From Fasciola hepatica (Eukaryota > Platyhelminthes > Trematoda > Plagiorchiida > Fasciolidae), in the NCBI GenBank assembly GCA_948099385.1, contig CANUEZ040000193.1, positions 1,624,501 to 1,688,500 on the forward strand: a stretch of 64,000 nucleotides of DNA. Reading direction: 5' to 3'. Shown piece by piece: positions 46,331 to 58,343 of this stretch; the first letter of the stretch is position 1; each line of letters starts with the position of its first letter. The notes beneath the pieces are model-generated. The model was not told the DNA's origin. It saw only the letters and a list, made by a program, of their open reading frames with translations, and ran no database searches. A program made the position numbers and the translations under genes.

Positions 46331-49067
46331 ATGTGTTATGCATTTCCTGCAATGTCAGTCAAGATTTCAGCTAATTCAGATCACACCTTCGGCTGTCCTG
46401 AGGGTCACTCCACAAAAAGCACCGTTCCAGAATGTTTCAGTGAATGGGGAACAGAAATTAGTCTAACTGGGTTTGGGTGCTCCGGTAAATAATCCCCTCG
46501 TTCTATGTTCGCGGCGAGGACATCCTGAGTTACAACATCAGTTTCATTACGTGAAACGGAAAGGAAATATATTTACAGGTAAAAATGCAATTGCACATCG
46601 GAACTCGAGCGAACAGCGATGACCAGAGAATGAAGTTCGTTGTGGTGAAGAGGAAGAAGACGAATTTGCAAACAATGCAGAAACTGTATTGAATTTGACA
46701 GCATTAATTTGTCCCTGTACACCATGACAATTTTGTCAGTATGTTGGAAAAACTTGTTTATTGAGCTTCTAACAAATCGTTGTATCGTTGCTTCCAAATG
46801 CTGGAATAGCTGACGTTCCCTTAGACAATATCTGCATACAACTTACATTCAGACGTTCAACTTCGGATTTGACCAAACTGGTGCGGTATTCAATCAGTGT
46901 CCTCTGTCCTCGTTGGTATGCTCGCACTTTCTTACTTCGCAGCTAATAAAGTAATGGTTTGTATCACTTGATTTCATTTCTCTCTATTTTATTTCATTAC
47001 TATTTATTGCTGGCACAGTATTTCGAGAAGAAGTTCGTCTCCATTCAAAGGGTCAGCTCATCGAACATTTGGAAGTTAGTTGCCCAGTCCGTTGGATTCT
47101 GCTTCCAATTTGAAGGAAAGAACTTCCAGAATATGTGTTTAATTCCAAAACGTAATTTTACAGCCACTGTAAGCAATACTGCAAACACATGTTATAGCCA
47201 AAGCCGTAAAGTATCCAAGTGCAAGGAACGTAAAACGGACAGCGGGCTCGTGTTTGACCGGACTGTGTAGCTGACCAACGGTCGCTACTCTCATGCCATG
47301 TGCAAAAGCTGAGGCCTCGATTTTCTGTGCGTTGACAAGTGAAACGGTCAGGGTGGTTATTCCAGAAGAACTCAGAGTAAATGCGAGAGCGGGATATTTG
47401 GATCCTCCACTGAACGAATCTGCATCACTACCATCAGTTCATATCATACCAAATACCGAGGTCAATGCAGGAATAATTAACAGGGAAAGGCACCGTAAAG
47501 ACGAATAAAATGAGTCAATTTGGGCATAGAAAGTTTCAAAATGGGTAGCACTGAATAAAGCAAAATAGGCGTAATTATTGACACGTCCACTGAAGACAGA
47601 ACGGTTAAGGTTTGAAAAAACACAGGAAAATCGGAAGTGGGTACTAGAGGTCCTTAAAATATCAGATTGCATGGTGAACAATTTGTCTGATTCACTTCTC
47701 TGGATGATCTTCTGAACTGAGTGTCCCGGTTGGTCTCATTATTCACTATCGGACATAATTCCGGATACATTGGTCAGAGCCACTCAAAGCTATCAGATAT
47801 GACCAGTAAACCGATGTGATCTATTCGTCGAAACTAAGTCTAGTTGTGCTTTAGGTCTGGTGGAAAAATTACCGAATTTATGAAGTCAAGCATGATGAAG
47901 AAAGCGCCGTCATACGTGTTAAGGTTTTCGACACACATGCAGAGGGTATCTATCATGATTACTGGGGTAGCCTGGATATGAGACAATGCGTCTAACTGAA
48001 ATGATAATGTGCTAGGTCCCAAGTAAGTGTTTCCCATGAGTATCGAGCAAAATCCACTCAGAATGTGTGAGTTACTGTCTACGATGTGACAAATAATCAT
48101 TTAATTTGAGTATGTGAAGACTAAAATAGTCGATTTGCTCCAGTTATTATTATCACTCTAGTGGTAAATCCTCTGGCACCATTGTGGATACCAGTGGGAC
48201 AGACAGCCCGGTACGAATGGAAATCATCCAGTTTCGGTTGAACATATCGTGAAGCAACCAAGACTCCAGGAACAAAATGACTGGTGTGTTTTCTATCTCC
48301 TTCTTCTGTGATATTGCTGCCAACTGATCGATGGTTCCCAACAAGGAACAGACGTTGCTTGTTAGGATCATAGGAGTCTACGTTTTTTCCCGTACTGCCT
48401 TGTCCAAGACTAGGTTCTCCGTTTTGATAATCCATCTGGATTTATTTTGAATTGTATTGTCATTATTAACAATTTATTGAGTATGCGTGATAATGACTGA
48501 GAATTCTACAGGCGTGCACGTGAACGATAGCATTATTGACCTTCAACGTATAGTGATAACTAATAACGATAGAAAAATTCACAGAAAAGTTATTCTATGT
48601 TCCAACGACACAGAAAACGTGATGTCGAAGACCCTGGCCATTGTTCAGCCGACATTCAGCATTTGATTGATCCTGTGGTCCACTTCGTTTGCTCTAATCT
48701 TACCCTCGATTGTGGACAGATGAACGCAAGCTGGCTGCTCACCAAACCACCGTTTCGTCTGCTATACAAACCAAGTCGCCTAATTACAACGTGGTATCCC
48801 ATTTCTCCACAGGCAGCCTAGGTGCAGTGGTCGCATTCTACAAGAAAATACATTACAAACGAAACTGTAGATGAATGCAATGAATTTGTGTATTATCCTC
48901 TATCTCACATAGACCTTGCGATCTGGTCATTTGACTGAACAAAGTTCCATGAATTATTGTCTCAACAGTAAGAATACATTGTTAGATACGACGAAAGAGA
49001 GGCTCCAGATATGTTCTCAATGGAATACTGAGTTATTATGGTGTCCATATTTTGATACCGAATAAGG
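46331..49067. other. Arm sequence with no recognised gene
   Basis: Pairs with 11,584-14,365. The island 47,620-48,490 is 98-99% identical to the left arm. The segment 46,990-47,280 is right-only. CCTAGG at 48,817-48,822 is the point mutation that stops both strands relative to the left arm. Confidence 0.5.
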
Positions 49068-49068
49068 T

Positions 49069-49100
<32 letters not shown>

Positions 49101-49132
49101 CGTTTGTATATATATATATATATATATATATC
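49068..49132. repeat. (TA)n-rich tract, probable ancestral PLE1 target site
   Basis: 65 bp of TA with short interruptions. It occupies the position that in the left arm is split by PLE1. Confidence 0.92.
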
Positions 49133-49880
49133 CAGGACAACAGGATGAATAACCCAAAGTGAGATATCGCCTAACCTCTTTTGCTTCTGGTAGGGCAAAT
49201 TTAAAAAATGTGTTTTGCAAAACCAGAGGAACGCTTCGTTATTCGGAGTTTCTGTGGAAATGCTCCTGCGATATACATTTGAGTGGGATTCATTGCAGTC
49301 CATATCAACCAGTCCAAGGAGTTTTGTGAAAACATCATCTTAGTATCCAGTTCATATGGGGTGATTTGTGAATCACGTCCGTTTGTGATCTGTACAGTCT
49401 GGCCGCATATTTCTGAAAATAAATCAGTAGGCAAACGTGCAACAAATTGATTTAGTTTGTTCACTGAGATCATGGGTGTTGAGAGCATACCCTTACATTT
49501 AGATCTGCCAGAAGCTGAGGCAATTTACTTCAATCCCTATCGTGTCTGCAGAGGCTCATTTAAACCTGACGGTAAGTCCTCTTCTTCCAGAATGAGTTCA
49601 TTACACTCCGTGAATATTCATTCGTGTCACAATGAAGAAATCGTTGTGTATATCATATGTATCGTTTCGCGCCCGCCACAGTTTGTTGTGTCATGAACTC
49701 GCAGGTGGATAACGCGAATGGTGTAAGATTTACTTGTATGTAGTGAAATAATAGTCCTTTGAAGAACCTCGCCGTGTGAACTTGATATCCTAGTCAAACA
49801 TTTGTAAAAAAATCTTTTTTACTTCCGATGAATTCACTAGGTACAACGAGTTTGCGATTCGATTAAAGGATACTATTAGT
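49133..49880. other. Right-only segment with competing candidate exons
   Basis: Absent from the left arm. The minus strand has a 96-codon frame (49,201-49,488) with a good internal acceptor (GATTTATTTTCAG, near 49,415) and protein-like text such as ITPYELDTKMMFSQNSLDWL. The plus strand has a separate candidate exon (49,456-49,571). No family recognised for either. Confidence 0.3.
49456..49571 (+). CDS. Candidate exon, unknown protein
   Basis: 116 nt ending at a consensus donor (CTGACG|GTAAGTCC); weak acceptor ATTGATTTAG. It encodes about 38 residues including IPLHLDLPEAEAIYFNPYRV. The donor is the main support. Confidence 0.25.
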
Positions 49881-49899
49881 AATCTCAAGAACATTGTAA

Positions 49900-50120
49900 A
49901 GGAGTGTTTACCGCAAAGAACGTTGGGCGGTCGCTTTTTACAATTTTCGAGCTTTGCACCAATGGCCTAAAACGTGGATTAGTCCGAACTCCCTTCAACA
50001 GAGTGTACAAAATCAGCACTAGTGATCCAGTACAAAATGAGGAGGAGTTCATTAAAAGGAAGTTGCTAGCCAATGGTTATTTCGCGAAGACCTTGTTGGA
50101 TCATACCAATACCCTCCAAT
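49900..50120 (+). pseudogene. PLE4 RT-linker remnant (right copy)
   Basis: Reads GLKRGLVRTPFNRVYKIS and then KRKLLANGYFAKTLLDHT, the PLE linker (compare FLENGYPERF in PLE2). It is cut off where the LINE endonuclease begins (about 50,115) and resumes after the LINE at about 52,440. Confidence 0.65.
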
Positions 50121-52380
50121 CGGTGCAATCTTACTACAAGAAACGTGGCTTTACAGTAACATCGACGGTGAAATAGTTGAGCTAAGCGGTTTCACTGTGT
50201 ATCGTGCGGATCGCCCTGTTTTACAAAATAAGCGAGGTGGCGGTGTTTTCACATATAGTGACAATCATTGGTGCCAAAGTGTCAAGCTCGTGTTTACGTA
50301 TTCGAGTGTATACATTGATCCCTCTTTTATTCAATGCAAGCTAAACAATTGGGTAATTTTCTCTCTCGTATGCTTGTGATTGTTTATATGTCACTGAAAT
50401 CTTCTACCGTGCAATACCAAGAACTTGTTGATTCCGTTTCACAAGTTTTAATAGAATATGCAGACACTTCTTTGAGTACAGTTGCAGGTGATTTTACCCG
50501 TTCTGATGATAATTCTTTCATTCTTTCGGCCTAATAAACACTATCAACTAAAATGGATGCCCTCCTAGATTTTCTTTTAGTCATTTACCCAAAGATGTTT
50601 TCCGCCTAATGTCATTCTCCTCCTGGCTCTTCGGACCACGAAAGACGAAATCTATCAAGATTGGGCTATCCAGAATGAATCACAAACACACGCCCGGTGG
50701 GACATCAAACTATTAGGAGACATGATAGCTAATAAAAGATTTATTTTGCGGTCCATTCAAACGCACGTCTGCTGCTGTAGATATCCAAGTTCTGAATTCA
50801 TCGTTCCATAAGAAATCTGGGCCTCCAGTTTAGAGATTTCCCTGGTTTGAGCCCTCAAACATGCCTTCTTATGTATCTCCATCCCTGACGTTTGCAAAGA
50901 ACTTATTCTTCTATATTCTGGAAAATTCTCTGGATTTGATGGCTTCAACTCTATAGCACTCAAGGAGTATGCGGCCATTCTTTCGCCTATTTTCTCCGAA
51001 ATGTTCTATCAAGGCTTGAAAGACGGAACAATTCCCGACTACTGGAGTTTGGTTGTCATCAACCCTTTTCCTAAGAAGGATTCTTCCGAATTCCGCCCCG
51101 TTGTATGCTTGTCAGTAGCGTTGACAGTTTTTGAGAATTAAACTCTCCCACATGTCGAATCTTCCTTGAATGCTTCAGACCCCCACCGATTTGCTTATCC
51201 ATCTTTACAGTCCTCTCTTGACAAATTTGTCAACCTGGGTCGTTACATTCTGCCTGCACTTGATAAAAAGAGCAAAGCAGTTAGGATTTGCTTCCTAGAC
51301 CACAGTGACGCCTTCATTTGTGTCTACGGGGATGAGCGTATCTTGTTTCTCTCCAGTTCAGGCGTCGAGCCTCCCCTCATTTTTCTGGTGGGTGATTATT
51401 TCCGTGACTGTCAACATTTCACCGTGACAATGGCACCAACTCTTCTCTAGGTATTTCTACTCAAGGTGCCATATTATCAGAGTTTCTGTTTTCAGCCTCT
51501 ATACATTCCATCCCCACACACGGCAAAGGCCTCCCTAATAATTACGCCGTTGATCTCGTTCTTGGATCGCCATATTTCTGTAACTCTTCTTTTACGACCA
51601 TTCAAAGTGGTATCGCAGAACTTTCTGAATGGTTCAAGATAAACAATTTGGCTGATCATCCCGTCCAATGTGGAGACATTCTGTTTTCGCCTATGAGAGG
51701 CGCCGCATACTCCGCTTTTACTGACTATAGCACTCTAGTAATACATAATAGGAAGCAACTGAATCGCCGGATTCCGTAAAGTAACTTGGAGTGATACTGG
51801 ACTGAAACCGCATCTGGTCACAGCATGTAAGCCACTGTTTGAACAATATCAGACGATTGTTTTCTTATGTACCACATCTCAAATTCTAATCTATACCAAC
51901 ACAAATCATCAAACGCTTTGTTTTTTCATGTGTTGTACCTCACTGGGTCTACGTCTCTCTTGTCATTTTTATAGGTCTGTTATCGAAAGATTTCTAACTA
52001 ATTTCTATATTCCTCAAATGTTTTTCTTCTTGTAAGGGCTTAATCAGACTAACAATTCATTCAGTTCATCATTTCTCAACACCGTAAAATTTGTCATGAG
52101 CTTTCCGCAAAAGTATTCACTGATTCTACTCACCCTATTCAAGAACACATAATTATATGCACTTCTTCTTCTGTCACGTATTCGAAATATATACATTTTC
52201 ATGCACGCTCCCGAGCGTGCGGCAGTTCCACAATGCCGTACCTGGCAAGGTTTGTAAACATACCCGAAACTGTAATATCGACTGAGCCAGTAACTCATCA
52301 GAACACAATAATTTGCAGTGACTTTGTTCTCCCAGAAATTCGAGAATGTATTGATTGGGCACAAGAAAACTGGAATTCGA
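50121..52380 (+). mobile_element. LINE (jockey/CR1-like) inserted in PLE4
   Basis: A 2.3-kb degenerate non-LTR retrotransposon. The endonuclease begins AILLQETWLYSNIDGEI (QETW at 50,137-50,148), then YRADRPVLQNKRGGGVFTYS. The RT fragments read ALKEYAAILSPIFSEMFYQG, TIPDYWSLVVINPFPKKDSS and FRPVV (50,940-51,110). Motif C is mutated to YAVD at 51,543-51,554. The C-terminal part ends near SSTMPYLARF (about 52,230). Stops and frameshifts throughout. It splits PLE4, and the left arm keeps only its 3' half. It differs from the CR1-like LINE at 38-40 kb. Confidence 0.82.
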
Positions 52381-52950
52381 CCAAGGGGGTGCAAAAAGCG
52401 TCTTCTTGTCTTGAATTCTCTTGTCTTGTCAATCACGGTCGAGAAGAAGCAAGCTTTTATAAATTTGCCGTTTAAAATTGATCACGCATTTCACCAGATG
52501 AATAGGAAACTTAATTCAACCCTAATGCTTTCATAGACAGTAGCGTGTTGACGTCTGTTGCAGACCACCAAAGGGTCAAGCTTCGAAAATCCCTCGAACA
52601 GTCCTGTTGATCCTTATGTCTCACATGCTGTCCATCAGTTCACTTGTAGCTGCGGTGAAACATACATCGGCAAGGTGGATCACTGTTTGGTGTAATGAAT
52701 GTCAGAGCAAATACCCAAATGGTTGGCAAAATCAACGACTCAACGCAATGCGACTGAAGAAAATGACGCCAAGTTTCTAGCTTCTTCAGTTGCAAACACC
52801 TAATTGCATCAGGTCAGGGGGTTGACCTGACTGAATATTTCACGGTGTCATTGTGCAGTCCCAAGTCGAACCTGCTCGCATTCAGTGGAGCGATGCTTGT
52901 CATCTCGCATCAGCCAGCGCTTTGCGCACAAAATGGTTGAAACTAAATGT
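52381..52950 (+). pseudogene. PLE4 GIY-YIG C-terminus remnant (right copy)
   Basis: After the LINE the PLE resumes: AFINLPFKIDHAFHQMNRKL corresponds to PLE2 VLVCLPFKGDTETEVIQRRL. Next come HQFTCSCGETYIGK (52,636-52,675), PKWLAK-like sequence and a terminal ALCAQ motif near 52,925. Frames are broken. It is closer to PLE2 than to PLE1. Confidence 0.72.
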
Positions 52951-55900
52951 TTGTTTGTCTGAGCAATAACCAAACAGACCTGTCCCTCTATCTACCGAAC
53001 ACACTATCATAGTTTTCAATCCATCCATTTCTACAGTTTAATTTTCTGGATGTTTCACGTACGAGGTAGACAAGATTAAACAAAATGCTTTCCGCCTGAA
53101 AGATATCACCCAATAGATTTGTTGAACTTCACTGAGAAAGTTTGACACGCCCAAAAGGCTCAGGTGCACGAACCCGGATTTCATTACCTTTTCTGCGGGC
53201 TGCACACATCAGTTCTGACAATTTGTTACGACTGGCTTGAACACAGTTAGCAACAAATCATTATGACAAATGAACTGAGCAATAATTCTTTCAATTCTCT
53301 AAGGCACAACATAAGCACCAATTTGACTGTGTAACTGAGGAGTCATGGAGTAGAGCTGGATGCAGATGACCTTAAAATGAGGATGTTATCTGGAGAAACT
53401 GAGCTAACCACGTTTCGTTTTCACTATTCTTGATGAATTTGGTTACTAGAAGTGGGAAAACAAGAAAACGGTGATTGTCTGTGTGTTCCACATTTGTTCC
53501 TGTTACTTCGTTGACTGTTTTCTCATATTAGAGGAATCCTACAGGTAGCAACCTGTTCGCCAACTGTCTTGCATCCGATGGGCCAGCCGTACTTTGCAAT
53601 CACCCAGCTGTTGAAGCAATTTCGCTTCTGACTGATTCGATGGTACTACTCTCTAGTGAATGGTTACAACCACCCAACCGTGTAAACTTTACGTTGAGAT
53701 AACGGGCTTGTATATCAGAGAGGTACTATTGCCAAACACATTTCATATGTTCTAACACCCCGCACATTTATTGGCATGGTGAAAATTAGAAAAATATGGA
53801 TTGATGGTGTCGATCGTAAATCTCAGTGGCTTCACGGTCAGATAGAACTGCTTTATTGTGCCAACATTTGGTTACAAATGACTTTAGTTTTGTAAAATGA
53901 AGTCAAGAAAAATGTACCAATTGTACCAACAATCTTCAAGATGACACGAACTGATACCTGAAAAAACTTTGGGAGAATTCCGCAACCACCGGGACACTCG
54001 CAGTATGTCAAAGTTGGGACCGAGCGCAGATCACCGTGCACGCAGTTATCGCAATTGCCGTGTATTCCGACATAACCAACTAACGAAGCTATCATTTGAA
54101 TCTGATGGTTTCAAACAATTTATTGAAACAAAACTGACAGTTACTGATCAGACACGGATAATACGTTCATCATATTACTAGGCAGAATACAAAGTTTAAT
54201 CTGTAGTCTCGCTGGCTTTGTCGACCTCATTGTTTAATCACATGTCTCCCAAAATCTAATTTATCAACCTTGATGGGAGAAGCACAACGAAATGATCAGC
54301 TTATAAAATTGAAGCAAGATATCGAAAGCCGGAACAATACAGTGAGTGGTTATGATGTTGGTGTTCACGAAATCCATCAGAATCGATGGTTCAAATAAAT
54401 TAACTAACCTGAACTCGCCGGATCCTCCGATTCGTGTGACAGAAATTACCGATGTTTATCATCTCCCCACAAATTGTCCCCACTTCTTCCTATCGGTTAC
54501 TCTGTATTTCGGGACACCTGTTTAAAGCATGTTTCAAAATCGTTGAAGGAGTGACCAGCGTGTTTCTTGGATACTCAGTAGTGACTTCTCGACAAAATAT
54601 TTTGTGATGGTCCACACCACTGACAACAAACATGATTCACACACGTTAAGCTAAAGTGAGAGCTCCTGTAAAAGTGGACGTGAGGAGTCAACCACAGCCC
54701 GAAAACCGGGACTCCGAATAAGACATATCTGATTGTAATGGCCACATGGACCAAGTTGGGTTTATTATTGTGTCCGTCCATTAGCATCATACATGTTTGT
54801 ATTTGTGTGAACCTGGAAACTAGGTCTTGATCGTACATCGCATATGCTTACACGGTTTTGACCAGTTTCCTTCGAAGTGAAAATGCATGCAACTTGGGTG
54901 GGTAAAATGTTTTCATGACACTCATCTGCACTAGGTATGCAATTCTAAACTATGCCGATTCAGAAATAGTACTGGGAAACCATGAGTGTAACCCCACTAT
55001 TTTCCGTTCAATTTGTCAAGTGAATTGTGTGTATAAACATGGAAATGTTTCACGGTACGACGAAACGATTCATTTTACTTTGGTGGATGTAAAGAGTCAA
55101 TGCAAGTTGGGTTGGTAAAATGTATCACATTACCGGTTTCATTTCCATAATCAGTGATACTTTGCTAGTATTTGACAAATCTCCGAGTCGCGCCTGAAGT
55201 TTGCTTTTGGAAGAGCAATCCGTTTTTTCTATCCGGTGTTTTTTGGTTTCTAATTTGACAAAATAAACAGCCTGAACATTGGACATTTTTATGTGTGTCA
55301 CACTCACATTTCAGTAAGTGTAACGTAAATACGTTTCAGTGTGCAACAAGCGCAATCACAAGCATGTAAGTGAAAATACAAATATCTGAGTATGTGAGTC
55401 AGAGTTATATGCAACGGAAAAGCGAGAATTCAAATGTACAGTTGCATCGAGCCACTCAAGGCTGTTCGACAAGTGGCCCGATTTGACTGGTCGGCACAGG
55501 CTGGGATGAAGCATGACTAATGTGTGTACTAAGAAGACCAAGTTTCCAGGTTCACACAAACAAAAGAAAGTAGGACGGTAATGGACGGACATTTAATTAA
55601 CCCGACGGCGCTCTCAAGTTCCACACTCGATGACTGCTCAGCAGAATGTTAAGACATCACCGTACGTGGATGAGAAATAGGTAGCAGTGATCATTCACTG
55701 CTCCGTTTTCGAAAGAATCCCCAACACTGGACACCCAGTTAAGGTAGACAAATGAGTCGGAGTTGTTCACCAAATTTTACTAAATCCTTGTAATCACTTC
55801 AGAAGCATCATTTATTATGGGGTCGAGACTGTGTTTATGCATATAAAAAAATTAACACTGAGCAGTCTGAGTTTAAATGTGTGGTATATTTAAATAGACA

Positions 55901-57945
55901 CCGATCAAAGTATACGACAGCTAAACAATTCTAAAGCATTGACGAGCGATTCACTCCAGTCGTGTCAACCTCCATATTTAAATCACATATTCACTCTTTA
56001 GACCCACAAGTATGCGTGGGTGTGATAAGGATTACTCAGGTGAATTTTCTCGTGTTGTGCATGTTAAAAAACTATTGCGTTTTCATGACTTTCTTTGTTA
56101 TCGCAAGGGCCAATTCTAACCGATGTCACATGGGATCTTTGAAAGCAAACCTGAATATCTTGACGAATAATGCGAAAAAACGAAAATGATACACACCTGG
56201 CTTCTGTTAAATATAATGAAAGTTTATACATTTGTACACATAAAGAAATCCCTCCAAAACACAATTGCATAAATAGGCCACACTTCATTCATGCAAATCA
56301 TCACAGAACCACATCCCCTGCATTGAATTTCATTTGATCACATTTCTATATTTATTGCGCTTGAGATGAATGAGAAGCTCTGGTTTGCAGTAAAAAATAT
56401 TTTTTTTATTATCATTGGTCACAAAATGCAAAATTGTGAAAAGTGTTCTAAATGAAACTTCATAACACCAAGATGTGTTATGTTCCCGGTTGTAAGCATT
56501 CTAAGTGAAATCAGAATTTCTCTATTTTTTGCTTATCAATTCTGAGGTGCCCATTTAATCTGACTGCTGCACCAAGCAATTCAATGTGGAGGTCATTGAT
56601 CCTCTTGAGTAGGTCATAGGCCACCGATGTTGCAATTTAAAGTGTTCCCAGTAACGGATCTTTGAAATGAATAGTTTGGATTTAAATATTTCTCAGCAGA
56701 AATGTCCAAATACCTGAGTTATTGTTTTTGTAGCATGCAACTAGAAAATCGAATATTGTCCTCAATCATGTTATGGTATACGCTGAACAGCTGTAAATAT
56801 TGTAAACCAATAAATCAAATGATGTCCTATTCGAAATGATAAACCATTTGCAGGCAAATATTATTGACCTGTCGAACGAAGTCTATAACCGCTGAAACCC
56901 TATGGAAAAGATTCTGAACTACACACCTACTGTAGTCTCATATACCTGCAGCAACCAAGTGTTTTGTCTAAATATGCAATTAATACTGATTTTATTCATT
57001 GCATTTGCATGGATTTCAAGGCAGAGCCGTTTATACAGTATTACTCTACATGATAATTTCCATTATTTCCCCACAAACTTAAAGCGGAATAGAAATCAAG
57101 TGAACGTGCCACGCCTGTCGTGTTCCGCTTGACCAAGATTATATTCGATTCTGTGACTGACATCAAGCAATGTTTTGATCACTTCCTCCAGCTTTTCTAA
57201 TCTTCTTCCTGAATCAACCGGAGAATGTCAAAAAACATTCAAGCCAATAAAACTATACCTGAAGTGTTGGAAAACTATTTATATTTGATTTGTTTTATTT
57301 AATTAAGGGGTGACTGAGATGCCAGTGCATGTCTACATTACAAGTAGCCAACAAAATTTTGCTTGTGTTCTTGGATGAGCTTTTATTGCTGGTGGCATAA
57401 AATCCATATTCAGTTTATGATTTATAAACTAGTTTCCTTAAATTCAGGTAAGCGAACTTCTTCTTATGTTCACCAGAAATCTTCCGATTGTCAACCGTAG
57501 TGATATATTTGACATCACTATAAGTTGCTAGAGTAGAGAGTCATTCAGATCTTATCTGATCGTGTGGAACTTGTCCAGAAATGTCACACATTCACGTAGT
57601 GGAAACCTGGTACAATATTCCCTATGCTGTCAGTGCAAATCAAAGGTATTTATTATTTTTCAATCGGGCTGTGAGGCCAGACATTGTTTGTGCCGCAATT
57701 CTTCGAAGTACATGGTGGTTACACACACGATTTATATTCCTACATATGCTGATGAGGAGTTCTATTGTAAAATTTCCAAAAAGCGAAACAGGTATGCCAT
57801 AGTTCACCAGGTGGGTGAATGAGATACATGGGATTTGATCGTTGAATTTAAATTTTTCAAACCTCGCTAGTGGGTGCTTTTCACTGAGCACGTATCAGCA
57901 CCATATGAACACAACACTTGATGGAATGTGAGGAAAACCGGCGAG
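52951..57945. other. Arm sequence with no recognised gene
   Basis: Reverse complement of 1-7,334 minus the left-only inserts. Open frames are shared with the left arm through DNA similarity. Near 57,581-57,655 an exon-like stretch ends at GTATTT, but the left copy has stops and lost the donor. Confidence 0.5.
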
Positions 57946-58036
57946 CTGTTTTGTTTCGTAAAAAGGAACAAAATTATGCTCAGAAAGAAAGCCGGGAATT
58001 AGGCATGGTGTGCTCGTTACTTAAGAGCTTACTTAC

Positions 58037-58343
58037 CTTTATTGTAAGCTGATGGCGTGCAAAAGACATTAATGAACAGATGTATCCTATTGGAGTAGCG
58101 CGAAGACAGTTGAAGATACCGAATGTTTTTGTGAGAATGGAACTGAATTGCAATATTGCATTGCTCCAAGTTATCTGATGTGTCTTGTTACCCTTTCGTG
58201 TTAAAAGGGAGAATTCATATTCATCATTCGAAATGTTTCGAGAACCAGATAAACCATAACAGTTTTGTTTATATCTGATGTATATGTCTAGTTGCGGTGA
58301 CAAGTAACCGGAGGCAATGTGTCCAAACGAATCCATGACAAGA
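58037..58343 (-). CDS. Candidate internal exon, unknown protein
   Basis: 307 nt on the minus strand with acceptor TTTATAAACACTTAG and a perfect donor AAAG|GTAAGT. One base completes an incoming codon, then 102 open codons, ending in phase 0. The text includes LVMDSFGHIASGYLSPQLDI and later NKTHQITWSNAILQFSSIL. Together with minus-strand candidates at 59,937 and 60,912 it may belong to one gene, though phases require further exons between them. No domain recognised. Confidence 0.45.

Larger units (their letters stand above)
41532..57945. repeat. Right arm of giant inverted repeat
   Basis: Reverse complement of the left arm. The inner edge lies within PLE3 (GAGCTGATC, 41,532). The outer match reaches at least 57,945, which pairs with base 1, so the true outer end is unknown. 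Right-only segments are 45,086-46,330, 46,990-47,280 and 49,133-51,387. It lacks PLE1, PLE2, the 2.18-kb left-only block and the chimeric patch. Confidence 0.93.

Noticed and set aside
57581..57800. Frame starting MSHIHVVETWYNIPYAVSAN that superficially recalls the C-terminal part of insect odorant receptors
   Set aside because: The resemblance is short and subjective, the left-arm copy has stops, and other features point to a flatworm, which lacks that receptor family.
1..57945. Inverted repeat as an assembly or palindromic-read artefact
   Set aside because: Arms differ by up to about 11% and have independent insertions (PLE1, PLE2, right-only blocks), which a read artefact would not produce.
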